Source: an uncultured SAR86 cluster bacterium (GTDB lineage: Bacteria; Pseudomonadota; Gammaproteobacteria; Magnimaribacterales; TMED112). Taken from it: DNA of 40,365 nucleotides. Shown piece after piece: positions 9,368-18,200 of the stretch. Every line of letters starts with the position of its first letter. Within the stretch, counting starts at the first letter, position 1. A program made the position numbers and the translations under genes. The stretch is from assembly GCA_902610995.1 (NCBI GenBank), contig CACLXU010000007.1, positions 1 to 40,365 of the forward strand. Reading direction: 5' to 3'. The notes under the pieces were generated by a model. The model ran no database searches. It saw nothing but the letters and a program-made list of their open reading frames with translations, and had not been told where the DNA came from.

Positions 9368-11491
9368 ATGTTTAGGACTATTGTAATTATTCTAAGCGCA
9401 TTATCACTTGCCTCATGTGGTGGTGGAGGTGGTAGTTCTGAACCAACCCCAGCCCCAGCACCGGTTCCAGCCCCTGCGCCTACTTCACTCAGTTTTTCTA
9501 CAGATGTTGAGGAAATCTATATACATAATATTGCCACACTCACATGGACATCAGCTAATGCTTCATCTTGTGAGGCTTCAGGAGATTGGGAGGGGTCAAA
9601 AGAACTAAATGGCTCAGAGCAGTTGACTTTGAGAGATGCTAGAGAATTTACCTTCAATTTAAAATGTTCATCAAGCAATTCAAACGTGGAGCAGGCTTTA
9701 AGCGTAACAGTTAATTCTCCTTATCTCTATCCAGATCATTGGGATGAAACTCAGACTTATTTTAATAATGTTCAAGAGCAATTTAAAAATCCTGTAGGGT
9801 TTCATCTCGAAGAAATATGGTTCAAGAGTTTAACTATACCCAAGTCAAGGTTCTCATCAGCCTTAAGTGATTTATTTTTAGAGGATCCGGAATTTAGATC
9901 AAATGTGGGATATGACACATGGATAAATTATAAAGGATCAACATATCATTTAAGTTGCAATTGGGTCCCTCAAAAATATGGTGAGGGCGTAGCAAAAATC
10001 GTTGAGCAAGAACAAGGTAATTTTAAAAATTTTTATTCTTATGAGAACGAAGGTTGTAACCACCCTCTTCCATTAAAGAACTCAGATGGAAGTTATCAGG
10101 TAGTATTTCCGGGCCACGACGAGGGAAAGTTGGCATTCGCTGAAGCACCATTTGCACCCTCTTTTGTGTTCAACCTTGATACGAAGGAATTTGTTGATAT
10201 GAAATTACCACTTGGCTCGCATGGGCAAGCAATATTTGATTATGATCTTGATGGTGATGATGATTTTATTACCAACGGATTTAATCATACTGATCCGGAA
10301 AGAGGCAATACAGAGTTGTGGAACTGTGGATGGGGTATTTTTCAAAATAATGGATTTAACGACTTTGAATTAATACCTCTTAACATACCCGATGATGTGT
10401 TGAATCCTAATAGGCAAAATGGATTTGTTGAGAATGAAGGTTGTGGGGGTGCGATGTCTGCAGATGCTTATGTTGAAGATGGATTGCTATACGTAGCCTA
10501 TGGCGATTTTAATCAAAACAGAAACAATGCAGATGCAAAATGGTTAATAGAAAGAGAGAGGAATGCGTTGGTGATTTATAATGCAAATGATTTATCCATA
10601 AATGAAGTGATTCAGCTTCCAGCTCCTTATGTGGAGGAAAACTTTGTTGATCTCGAATATTATGAGGAAGCCTGGATAGGTAATAACGGCAAATCACATG
10701 ATACTCACGTTCAATTTATGGATATTGATTATGACGGCGATAAAGACATATTAATTAGTAATCAGTCTTATTGGTATGAAAAAACATCAGTTTTACAGAT
10801 TATCATGAATAACGAAGGGGTTTATGTCGATGAAACAAGTGAAAGGCTTTTTAATTGGAATATAAAATCAGGAGGTTTACATCAATGGAACTTTTCAGAT
10901 GTTAATAACGATGGTTACTTAGATATTTCCACTACAGATGGATGTGGAGGCTTAGGAGCTGCTTCTGTAGAGGGCATACCAAGGCCCTGGGGTTGTCAAA
11001 AAAAAGTAGCTGTTAATGACGGCACCGGACATTTCTTGCAAATAATTGGACCAATGGAAATCTATCAAGAAGTTGACAATACAGGGACAGACTATACCAA
11101 TGAAGAGCTTACAGGATCAGGGCTTGGTGCTGTATTTAGTTTAGACGAAGATAAAAGAGCAAGATGGGCATGGATTTCACCCAAAGACTGTAATGATGGT
11201 TGCTACGCTGATGGTAATTGGGTCCTTTATATAACTTCCATAGACTTTAATTTAAGCACAGGACCCAACGGAATTGACCCGGCTTTAGTAGGGGAACCAG
11301 GTTTCAATGAATTTTATTATCTTTTACATAATGAGTCAGCACAAAAAGCAGTTATTGCTGGTGAATACGAGAATGGTCTAGAACATTATATCGCTATAGG
11401 TAAGGCTGAAGGTTTATTACCAAATGCAAAATCTATTAGCGTAATTGTTGTGGATAATTACGATTCAAACCCTCAACACTCGATTAATTAG
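9368..11491 (+). CDS. VCBS/FG-GAP repeat surface lipoprotein with Ig-like and C-terminal repeat motif
   Basis: A 707-residue exported protein. A signal peptide ends in lipobox LASC with lipidation Cys at residue 17. A Gly/Ser patch and a Pro-Ala linker (about residues 18-38) follow. Next comes an Ig-like segment to about residue 115 with a Cys pair (SSCEASGDW...LKC). The central part has Asp-rich, calcium-binding-type blades typical of FG-GAP/VCBS repeats: DYDLDGDDDF near 290, DIDYDGDKDI near 452 and DVNNDGYLDI near 511, consistent with a beta-propeller. Many cysteines suggest disulfides. Residues about 646-682 resemble a short motif (YYL..N......AV..G....HY...G..EG) seen in large surface proteins. 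Its ligand is unknown; a role in adhesion or glycan binding is inference. Confidence 0.85.
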   Translation: MFRTIVIILSALSLASCGGGGGSSEPTPAPAPVPAPAPTSLSFSTDVEEIYIHNIATLTWTSANASSCEASGDWEGSKELNGSEQLTLRDAREFTFNLKCSSSNSNVEQALSVTVNSPYLYPDHWDETQTYFNNVQEQFKNPVGFHLEEIWFKSLTIPKSRFSSALSDLFLEDPEFRSNVGYDTWINYKGSTYHLSCNWVPQKYGEGVAKIVEQEQGNFKNFYSYENEGCNHPLPLKNSDGSYQVVFPGHDEGKLAFAEAPFAPSFVFNLDTKEFVDMKLPLGSHGQAIFDYDLDGDDDFITNGFNHTDPERGNTELWNCGWGIFQNNGFNDFELIPLNIPDDVLNPNRQNGFVENEGCGGAMSADAYVEDGLLYVAYGDFNQNRNNADAKWLIERERNALVIYNANDLSINEVIQLPAPYVEENFVDLEYYEEAWIGNNGKSHDTHVQFMDIDYDGDKDILISNQSYWYEKTSVLQIIMNNEGVYVDETSERLFNWNIKSGGLHQWNFSDVNNDGYLDISTTDGCGGLGAASVEGIPRPWGCQKKVAVNDGTGHFLQIIGPMEIYQEVDNTGTDYTNEELTGSGLGAVFSLDEDKRARWAWISPKDCNDGCYADGNWVLYITSIDFNLSTGPNGIDPALVGEPGFNEFYYLLHNESAQKAVIAGEYENGLEHYIAIGKAEGLLPNAKSISVIVVDNYDSNPQHSIN

Positions 11492-11646
11492 TCTTTGACT
11501 TTACCACAAACATCACAAGATTCACCTTTGGATAGATAGACTCCGCCACAGCTTGGGCTCAAAGGTTTTTTTTTAAGGATCAGTCCTATACCCATTCCAG
11601 CAATAGAAAGTGCCACTATGATAAAAGCCAGTATGGTGTTGATCAT
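11488..11646 (-). CDS. nqrM: Na+-NQR maturation protein NqrM (very short form)
   Basis: A 52-residue protein with one N-terminal transmembrane helix (about residues 4-23), then a basic KKK and a small Cys domain: PSCGG at 31-35 and C-D-V-C at 44-47. A single helix followed by S-C-G-G and further cysteines is the pattern of NqrM (formerly DUF539), which is needed to insert the intramembrane iron site formed by NqrD and NqrE. Only three cysteines are present; family members I recall have four. The ATG overlaps the apbE stop as ATGA, placing it at the end of the nqr operon. Its stop overlaps that of the convergent lipoprotein gene. Confidence 0.85.
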   Translation of the reverse strand: MINTILAFIIVALSIAGMGIGLILKKKPLSPSCGGVYLSKGESCDVCGKVKD

Positions 11647-12455
11647 GGGAATATACTACCCCAATTAGTCGATTGTATCGAGTTACCATCACTTAAAATA
11701 AAAAACACAGCTAGATCGTATGTTTCAGCTATTATGATGCCCTCATCTAAGCCTAGGACATACATTGCTGTTGCCCACGCGTCTGCTCTAGCGGCATCAT
11801 TAGCGGCAACACTTACAGAGAGTATATCTCGAGGGCCACCACCCCAAATATGTCCTGGATTTCGATACTCACCGGAAGTTGCAATGGAAATACCTTCCTG
11901 AGGAATGTAAAACGACTTATAAGGCCTTGGATTTTCACTAAATGGATCTTCTATAGCCCAGCGCCAATTCCCAAGATGTGCAGCTCTACCTTGAGCTCTA
12001 ATTTCTCCGCCAATTTCAATGAAGTAGTTATCTATTTGATTTTCTGTTAGCAAATCTGCCACCCTGTCGACAGCATATCCTTTTGCAATTGCTGAGAAAT
12101 CAAGTGTATTTTCTTTTAGCGGATTAAATGAGTTATTAGATTTTTTTGAAATTATTAATGAAAGATTGTAAATATATTTTAAGTCCTGCGACCAATTTTC
12201 TATTTCTTCAAGTGAGGTATTTAAAACTTCGGAATTTTGCTTGTATGTTGAGAAAATTAAATCAATACGATTGAGTTCTTCAAGTATCTGTTGATTAATT
12301 AACTCATTGGATGGTTTGTCTGCTGGATGATTAAAAATATATTTGTAGGTCGTACCATAAATCTCGCCAGTAACCTTGGTTTCCGTATTTGATTGCCAGT
12401 TACAACTGCTTAAAAAGAAAGTTAATATGAGTGCGTATCTAGCCACCAAAATCAT
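11643..12455 (-). CDS. apbE: FAD:protein FMN transferase ApbE
   Basis: Transfers FMN from FAD to a threonine of target proteins, here presumably NqrB and NqrC in the same operon. The 270 residues begin with a signal peptide ending in lipobox LSSC (Cys18), so it is probably a periplasm-facing lipoprotein. Family blocks include [12 protein letters not shown] (about 119-130), the FAD-binding FIEIGGEI (about 145-152), and ADAWATAM (about 224-231) in the Mg-binding region. It is somewhat shorter than typical ApbE (about 330-350), with the difference spread rather than one obvious deletion. The start lies inside the end of nqrF (17-base overlap), and it overlaps nqrM by 4 bases. Confidence 0.94.
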   Translation of the reverse strand: MILVARYALILTFFLSSCNWQSNTETKVTGEIYGTTYKYIFNHPADKPSNELINQQILEELNRIDLIFSTYKQNSEVLNTSLEEIENWSQDLKYIYNLSLIISKKSNNSFNPLKENTLDFSAIAKGYAVDRVADLLTENQIDNYFIEIGGEIRAQGRAAHLGNWRWAIEDPFSENPRPYKSFYIPQEGISIATSGEYRNPGHIWGGGPRDILSVSVAANDAARADAWATAMYVLGLDEGIIIAETYDLAVFFILSDGNSIQSTNWGSIFP

Positions 12456-13662
12456 CCAGCATTATGTTCTCTTCTTCAACACCTAAATCTGTCAGCATTT
12501 TTATACAAGAAGAATTCATAATTGGTGGTCCGCACAAGTAATACTCACAATCTTCTGGGGCCTCATGCTTTGATAAATATTCATCCTGGGTTACCTGATG
12601 TATAAAACCTTTAAGCCCTTTCCAATTGTCTTCAGGTAGCGCATCAGATAAAGCAATGTGAAAAGAGAAGTTCTCGTGCTCTTTTGCAAGTTTTTCAAAA
12701 TCTTCTTTGTAAAAAATTTCTTTCATGCTTCTTGCCCCATACCAGTAAGAAATCTTTCTATTGGAATTAAGTCTAATTAATTGATCAAAAATATGAGATC
12801 TCATAGGAGCCATCCCTGCGCCACCCCCAATGAACACCATTTCATTTTCAGTTTCACGAGCAAAAAACTCTCCAAAGGGCCCAAAGACTTTTACCTTGTC
12901 ACCAGGTTTCAGACTGAATACATAAGAAGACATTACCCCAGGTGGGAAATCTGTACCTGGAGGTGGTGAAGCAACACGAATGTTGAATTTTAGAACGCCC
13001 TCCTCAAGAGGAAAGTTTGCCATTGAATAGGCTCTTATGATTGGCTCAGGATTAGTAGCTACATTGTCCCAAATTTTAAATCTATCCCAATCCTCATGAT
13101 ATTCTTCAGCAATATCAAAATCCTTATAGTTTATTGCTTTAAATGCCGGCGCTTCGAGTTGTACGTAACCACCAGCCCTGAATTTTACATTCTCACCCTC
13201 AGGAAGCTTTAAAACTAATTCCTTAATGAAGGTTGCGACGTTATCATTTGAAACTACTTCACATTCCCACTCTTTCACACCAAATACTTCCTCTGGAATG
13301 CTGATTTTCATATCGGATTTAACTGGAACTTGGCATGAAAGACGCCAATTATCTCCCTGCTGCTTATAGTTAAAATGGGATTGTTCAGTGGGTAGTATTG
13401 ACCCGCCTCCTTCATCAACTTGACACTTACACTCAGCACAGGTGCCACCACCGCCACATGCAGAGGCCAAGTAAATATTTTTTGAAGCAAGTGTACTTAA
13501 AAGTTTGCCACCAGTTGGAACTGTAATTTTCTTGTCTGGATCCCCATTTATTTCGATAGTAACATCGCCTGTCGATACAAGCTGTGACCTCGCAAACATA
13601 ACAAAAGCCACTAGCACTGCTACAATTAAAGTAAATGAAATAATGCCTAAGTATAAATCCAT
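12439..13662 (-). CDS. nqrF: Na+-translocating NADH:quinone reductase subunit F
   Basis: The electron entry subunit of Na+-NQR: it oxidises NADH through FAD and a [2Fe-2S] centre. The 407 residues match the Vibrio subunit (408). One N-terminal membrane helix (about 5-24) precedes a plant-type ferredoxin domain with C69, C75, C78 and C110, the full ligand set. The C-terminal ferredoxin reductase domain has RAYSMAN for FAD binding and [13 protein letters not shown] for NADH binding, and ends in a conserved [10 protein letters not shown] tail. The nqrE stop and the nqrF start share one base (TAATG), so the two are probably coupled. Confidence 0.98.
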   Translation of the reverse strand: MDLYLGIISFTLIVAVLVAFVMFARSQLVSTGDVTIEINGDPDKKITVPTGGKLLSTLASKNIYLASACGGGGTCAECKCQVDEGGGSILPTEQSHFNYKQQGDNWRLSCQVPVKSDMKISIPEEVFGVKEWECEVVSNDNVATFIKELVLKLPEGENVKFRAGGYVQLEAPAFKAINYKDFDIAEEYHEDWDRFKIWDNVATNPEPIIRAYSMANFPLEEGVLKFNIRVASPPPGTDFPPGVMSSYVFSLKPGDKVKVFGPFGEFFARETENEMVFIGGGAGMAPMRSHIFDQLIRLNSNRKISYWYGARSMKEIFYKEDFEKLAKEHENFSFHIALSDALPEDNWKGLKGFIHQVTQDEYLSKHEAPEDCEYYLCGPPIMNSSCIKMLTDLGVEEENIMLDDFGG

Positions 13663-14273
13663 TAGAGCAGAATCCCTCCAAATGACATAAAACCAAAACT
13701 CATTAAACCCACAATTACAAAAGTAATACCCAGACCGTTCAAACCCTCGGGGATGTCACTATATTTTAATTTTTCTCTTATTCCTGCTAGCAAAACTATT
13801 GCAAGTGCCCAACCAAAACCTGCACCGAAGCCATAGACCACACTTTGTGAGAAATTGTAGTTTTTTTCTATCATAAAAAGTGATGCACCAAGAATTGCAC
13901 AATTCACTGTAATAAGCGGCAAGAAAATTCCCAAAGCATTGTAAAGTGCTGGGATGTATTTATCTAAAAACATTTCTAAAACTTGCACAGCTGCTGCTAT
14001 TACTCCTATGTACGTGATTAGACCGACGAACTCTAGATTAGTCTCTTCCAAGCCTGCCCACGATAAAGCGCCTTCCTTTAAGACATAGTTATAAATTAAA
14101 TTATTTAAAGGGACGGTTAGGGTTAAAACCACTATAACTGCAATTCCAAGACCAAAAGCTGCCTTTACTTGCTTTGAGATCGCGAAGAACGTACACATTC
14201 CAAGAAAGAGTGATAGCGCTATGTTTTCAATAAAAACTGTCTTTACAAAGAGATTTAAGAGCTCAGCCATCAA
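13662..14273 (-). CDS. nqrE: Na+-translocating NADH:quinone reductase subunit E
   Basis: Six-helix integral membrane subunit, homologous to NqrD and arranged with it in inverted topology around an iron centre. The 203 residues include [14 protein letters not shown] with Cys27 and [11 protein letters not shown] with Cys125. These are the two half-helix cysteines that, with the NqrD pair, ligate the iron or iron-sulfur site. A second Met (residue 2) is an equally possible start. The gene overlaps the end of nqrD by 11 bases and the start of nqrF by 1 base. Confidence 0.98.
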   Translation of the reverse strand: MMAELLNLFVKTVFIENIALSLFLGMCTFFAISKQVKAAFGLGIAVIVVLTLTVPLNNLIYNYVLKEGALSWAGLEETNLEFVGLITYIGVIAAAVQVLEMFLDKYIPALYNALGIFLPLITVNCAILGASLFMIEKNYNFSQSVVYGFGAGFGWALAIVLLAGIREKLKYSDIPEGLNGLGITFVIVGLMSFGFMSFGGILL

Positions 14274-14946
14274 CTCCCTCCTTTTTTACTACCAGAGGTT
14301 TAAAAGTATGTGCTTTAAGAGGATTCTCATTTTCCTCTACTTGCCCCTTGCTAAACGTTCTGATTACCCAAATCATGATCCCAATTATTATGAAAGAACT
14401 TGGGGGCAACAGTAAGAAATTATTCACAGGATAACTCTCAGGCATCACTTGAAGTCCAAAAAATGTTCCTGCACCAAAAACCTCCCTTATTGTCGCTACT
14501 ACTATTAGAACAAAGCTATAACCCAACCCATTACCAAATCCATCTATAGCACTTTTGATTGGAGGATTTTTCATTGCAAACGCTTCTGCTCTTCCCATAA
14601 CAATACAGTTTGTAATTATTAGCCCTACAAATACGCTCAACTGCTTGCTTGCTTCGTAAGCATAGGCTTTTAACAACTCATCAACGATAATTACAAGCGA
14701 TGAGATGATGGTCATTTGAACAATAATTCTAATGTTGTCAGGAATATAAGTTCTTATGATGGAAATAAAGAAGTTTGAAAGTGTAATTACAGAAGTCAGC
14801 GCAATACACATGATTAAAGTCACATCCATCTTTACCGTAACGGCTAGTGCAGAGCATATTCCTAAAATTTGTAGTGCAATAGGATTGTTCTCAACTAAAG
14901 GAGTAAATAAAAGCTTCCTTGTCTCTTTCAAAGATATTGCCCTCAT
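14263..14946 (-). CDS. nqrD: Na+-translocating NADH:quinone reductase subunit D
   Basis: Six-helix integral membrane subunit of Na+-NQR, paralogous to NqrE. The 227 residues contain the two iron-site cysteines, C31 ([11 protein letters not shown]) and C114 ([13 protein letters not shown]), at positions equivalent to those in Vibrio. The [14 protein letters not shown]-type loop is also recognisable. The cytoplasmic C-terminal tail is charged. It starts 4 nt after nqrC and overlaps nqrE by 11 bases. Confidence 0.98.
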   Translation of the reverse strand: MRAISLKETRKLLFTPLVENNPIALQILGICSALAVTVKMDVTLIMCIALTSVITLSNFFISIIRTYIPDNIRIIVQMTIISSLVIIVDELLKAYAYEASKQLSVFVGLIITNCIVMGRAEAFAMKNPPIKSAIDGFGNGLGYSFVLIVVATIREVFGAGTFFGLQVMPESYPVNNFLLLPPSSFIIIGIMIWVIRTFSKGQVEENENPLKAHTFKPLVVKKEGVDG

Positions 14947-14950
14947 TTTT

Positions 14951-15679
14951 CTATTCTATTACCTCATTTAATTTTTTTATAATTGGACCATAGCCTTGGT
15001 CGCCGAGCCAAAAGTTGATCATGTTTGTTACGCCATTACTTGTTATGGTTGCGCCTGACATGCCATCTATCTCATAGTCATCCTTTGAAACTCCCTTTAC
15101 AACTTTAAGAGAAACTGAGCCTTCGGAATTATAGATTTTTTTACCCTGCCAACCTGATTTCCAATTTGGATTATCAACCTCACCTCCCAAACCAGGTGTT
15201 TCCTTGTGTTCATAGTACTCAATACCCATTACAGAATTTAAATCTGGTCCCAATGAGAGATATCCATAAAGCGTTCCCCAAAGCCCATAACCCCTGATCG
15301 GCAATACTATCTTTTCAATGTTACTCGTCTCGTCTAGCCAAACATATACAGGCGCTATTTTTTCTTGTCTTTTGATAATAGCAATATCTAACTTTGAGGG
15401 AACAATATTAGATAATGCAGCATTTGAAGCAGCTTTAATGTGATCGTATCCACTTTCAACAGATACTAATTCTCCTGTCTCAAAACTAAAAAAAAGAGTT
15501 TTGATTTTAGAAAATTCCTCATCAATGTTGCCAGTTTTTATACCTGCTGCAGCAAGAATCTTTTCCTTTTTTTCATTTTCCTGATTTAGCTTCTGTTCAT
15601 ACCTTACAGATACTGCGGTGAATGAAACAATGACTGCACATGCAATGCACGCCAGCAGAGGCACAATTAGGTTTTTCAT
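14951..15679 (-). CDS. nqrC: Na+-translocating NADH:quinone reductase subunit C
   Basis: FMN-carrying subunit with one N-terminal membrane anchor (about residues 4-25) and a periplasm-facing FMN-binding domain. The flavinylation motif S-G-A-T sits in [10 protein letters not shown], with T211 the expected covalent FMN acceptor for ApbE. Its length of 242 residues is slightly below the Vibrio subunit (about 257). [11 protein letters not shown] and the ETPGLGGEV block are family hallmarks. The gene shares an ATGA with the end of nqrB. Confidence 0.98.
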   Translation of the reverse strand: MKNLIVPLLACIACAVIVSFTAVSVRYEQKLNQENEKKEKILAAAGIKTGNIDEEFSKIKTLFFSFETGELVSVESGYDHIKAASNAALSNIVPSKLDIAIIKRQEKIAPVYVWLDETSNIEKIVLPIRGYGLWGTLYGYLSLGPDLNSVMGIEYYEHKETPGLGGEVDNPNWKSGWQGKKIYNSEGSVSLKVVKGVSKDDYEIDGMSGATITSNGVTNMINFWLGDQGYGPIIKKLNEVIE

Positions 15680-16887
15680 GAGTTGTATCTCTCCATTCTT
15701 TTGCTCGTATTATATGAGGTCACACAAAAATCAATTGCTGGTGCTAACAAGTTAGCAAACAGAATTGCTAACATCATACCCTCTGGAAAAGCTGGATTTA
15801 TAACTCTAATTAAAATAACCATTACACCAATAGCTAAACCGTAAATCCATCTTCCTATGTTTGTATTTGCAGCAGAAACAGGCTCAGTTGCCATAAAGAC
15901 CAGACCAAAAGCAAAACTACCAATCGATAGATGCCACCACCATGGAACGCTAAACATTGGGTTAGTCTCTGATCCAACGATATTTAATAAAGAAGAGATT
16001 GTAATCATTCCAATTAGAGTGCCAAATATAATTCTCCAAGAAGCAATTTTTGTATAGACCATATAAGCACCCGCTAATAAAATTAAGAATGTAGAGGTTT
16101 CACCAATTGACCCTGGAATTTGCCCAAAGAAAGTCTCCCCCCAAGTGAAATTTGCTTGCATACCTGCCAATCCATCTTGTGCACCAATTCCTAATGCTGT
16201 GGCTCCTGAGTAGCCATCTACAGCTCCGTTATCAGCTAAGGATGCTACCCAAACCATATCTCCTGAAAGTTCACTAGGGTAAGCAAAGTAAATAAATGCT
16301 CTTCCGGTTAATGCAGGATTGAGAAAGTTCTTTCCTGTGCCCCCAAAAAACTCCTTCCCTACTACAATACCAAATGCAATTCCAGTTGCTGCCTGCCATA
16401 GAGGAATGTCTGGAGGACAACTTAACGAAAAAAGAACTGTGGAAACAAAAGCACCTTCATTAATTTCATGCCTTCTGATTGTTGCAAAAATAGCCTCACA
16501 AGCTATACCCACAATAAAAACTGTTAGATAAATTGGCACAAAATAAACTATTCCAAACCACAATCTATGAAAGTGATTATTTACGTCAGTACCTATGAGT
16601 TGTACCAACCAATTATGCCAATCTCCTGTGGAACTAAAACCGCCCTTTGCCATGTAATCGAGGCCAAAATAGCCCATGTTATACATTCCCCAGAACATGG
16701 CTGGAAAAGTTGCTAGCCAGACCACAACCATTACCCTTTGGATATCAAGCCTATCGCGAATATGCGTTTTTCCAGTTGTGGCTATTTTTGTTGAAAAAAA
16801 GAAATTCTGAATAACTTCATAGAGGTAGAAAAAACCTTTGTCTTTTGATGGTCTATTTTTATCAAAAAAATCTTCTAAGAATTTCAT
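15676..16887 (-). CDS. nqrB: Na+-translocating NADH:quinone reductase subunit B
   Basis: Large membrane subunit that carries the Na+ channel, covalent FMN and riboflavin. I place the start at the ATG at 16885-16887, giving 403 residues that begin MKFLEDFF. This ATG overlaps the nqrA stop as ATGA and has GAGGAA just upstream. An in-frame ATG 11 codons earlier (16920) is less likely because it would lie 37 bases inside nqrA. The FMN motif S-G-A-T is in DGYSGATALG, with T230 as acceptor (T236 in V. cholerae). Roughly ten hydrophobic segments follow the amphipathic N-terminus, which ends in KTHIRDRLDIQR. Confidence 0.97.
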   Translation of the reverse strand: MKFLEDFFDKNRPSKDKGFFYLYEVIQNFFFSTKIATTGKTHIRDRLDIQRVMVVVWLATFPAMFWGMYNMGYFGLDYMAKGGFSSTGDWHNWLVQLIGTDVNNHFHRLWFGIVYFVPIYLTVFIVGIACEAIFATIRRHEINEGAFVSTVLFSLSCPPDIPLWQAATGIAFGIVVGKEFFGGTGKNFLNPALTGRAFIYFAYPSELSGDMVWVASLADNGAVDGYSGATALGIGAQDGLAGMQANFTWGETFFGQIPGSIGETSTFLILLAGAYMVYTKIASWRIIFGTLIGMITISSLLNIVGSETNPMFSVPWWWHLSIGSFAFGLVFMATEPVSAANTNIGRWIYGLAIGVMVILIRVINPAFPEGMMLAILFANLLAPAIDFCVTSYNTSKRMERYNS

Positions 16888-18200
16888 GAAGTTTCCTCTT
16901 TCCAGATCATTTCCATACAATCATTAAATAGTGCCACATAGTCATATTTACTAGGGCAAACATAAGAAAAAATACCCATATCTTCCTCAGCGAGATCAAA
17001 TAGACCTAATTCTCTGAGAGCAACTAGATCTCCAATTGCTAATGATTTTAAGAAGATTGTTGGATCGATTTCGAAAGGATTTACCTCGTCAAAGGCTCCA
17101 ATTGGCACAATTGCTCTATACCCTCCATTAATATTAGTATCAAATTTAAAATTTTCGGGTTCCAGTATGCTTGATAAGAAGACATTTGAATTACTATGAT
17201 CCTTTTCTCCTAATTTCAACCAGTTAAAAAAAGTTGCTTCTCTTTCATCGGAAACTATAGATATTTGATTGGCATATCTTGTAAGAAAGTCTGAGTAACT
17301 ATCACCACTTCTTCCATACATTAAGCTTCCTGAAACTTTGCGTGCAGTGCCTAAAATATTTCCTGCAGTTAATTCATCTAGATTTGCACCATGAAGAGTT
17401 TTTATAACTTTAGGTTCGTTGCATGCTGGCCCTGCAATTGAAACATATTTATCAAAACAAAATCTTCCCGAAACATTTGCTTTTCCTATTCGGATTACAT
17501 CTTGCCAGTTTATTGTCCAAGTCCTTTTTGATTTACGAATTGGTTGGATGTTTTGAATATGAAGAGAGCTATTACCTGAGGGATAGTTGCCTTCAAAAAT
17601 AACTTGCTCTACTGGAAGCTCTTTAGTATCGACAGCTTTGTTACTACATAGGTAAACCCTTTCATCAGCAAGTTCAATGAGACTTTGAAGTCCTTTTAAG
17701 AAATTTTCAGATTCCAATTCAATTATTAAGTTAGGATCCAAATCAAGCTTATCTGTTTTGCATGCATTTACAAAAATAAAGTCAGGTTTTGAATTTAGGC
17801 TGGGAACTCTGTTAAAAGGTCTCTCTCTAAAACTATCCCATAATCCTGAGTTATTTAGCTCTTCGTTCAGATTTTTGGATCTTTTAAACTCAAGATTATC
17901 CTCAGTTTGTCGTTTAATAATAATTGAAACTAAGGCTCTTTTTTCGCCTCTATTTATCGAATTAATCTCTCCTGATACAGGAGATCTTAGATAGAAGCCC
18001 TCATTTGTTTTATCCTCTAATATAGGTTGTCCCTGAAGCACTTTTTCACCTTCTTTGATTAAGATTTTTGGCTTTAAACCAAAATAATCTTCTGGCAAAA
18101 CACTCAAGAATTTTGGGGATATTTGATCTATGTTTTCTATATTTTCTACAGAACCGTGAAGGGGAATTTCCAGACCCCTTTTTACTTTAATTTTCCTCAT
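16884..18200 (-). CDS. nqrA: Na+-translocating NADH:quinone reductase subunit A
   Basis: Peripheral cytoplasmic subunit without its own redox cofactor, implicated in quinone interaction. The 438 residues are close to the Vibrio length (446). The N-terminal barrel-sandwich segment has the GLEIPLHG and VLQGQPI-type strands, and the central part reads SVSGRFCF-like (here NVSGRFCF). Then comes VSGSLMYGRSGDSYSDF and a C-terminal region ending near FSYVCPSKYDY. It is the first nqr gene and starts on the base after the GAPDH stop codon, tying NADH oxidation to that upstream gene. Confidence 0.97.
   Translation of the reverse strand: MRKIKVKRGLEIPLHGSVENIENIDQISPKFLSVLPEDYFGLKPKILIKEGEKVLQGQPILEDKTNEGFYLRSPVSGEINSINRGEKRALVSIIIKRQTEDNLEFKRSKNLNEELNNSGLWDSFRERPFNRVPSLNSKPDFIFVNACKTDKLDLDPNLIIELESENFLKGLQSLIELADERVYLCSNKAVDTKELPVEQVIFEGNYPSGNSSLHIQNIQPIRKSKRTWTINWQDVIRIGKANVSGRFCFDKYVSIAGPACNEPKVIKTLHGANLDELTAGNILGTARKVSGSLMYGRSGDSYSDFLTRYANQISIVSDEREATFFNWLKLGEKDHSNSNVFLSSILEPENFKFDTNINGGYRAIVPIGAFDEVNPFEIDPTIFLKSLAIGDLVALRELGLFDLAEEDMGIFSYVCPSKYDYVALFNDCMEMIWKEETS

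Noticed and set aside
16888-16920. Upstream ATG for nqrB, adding 11 residues.
   Set aside because: The ATG at 16887 overlaps the nqrA stop as ATGA, has a good GAGGAA site, and gives the expected N-terminus.
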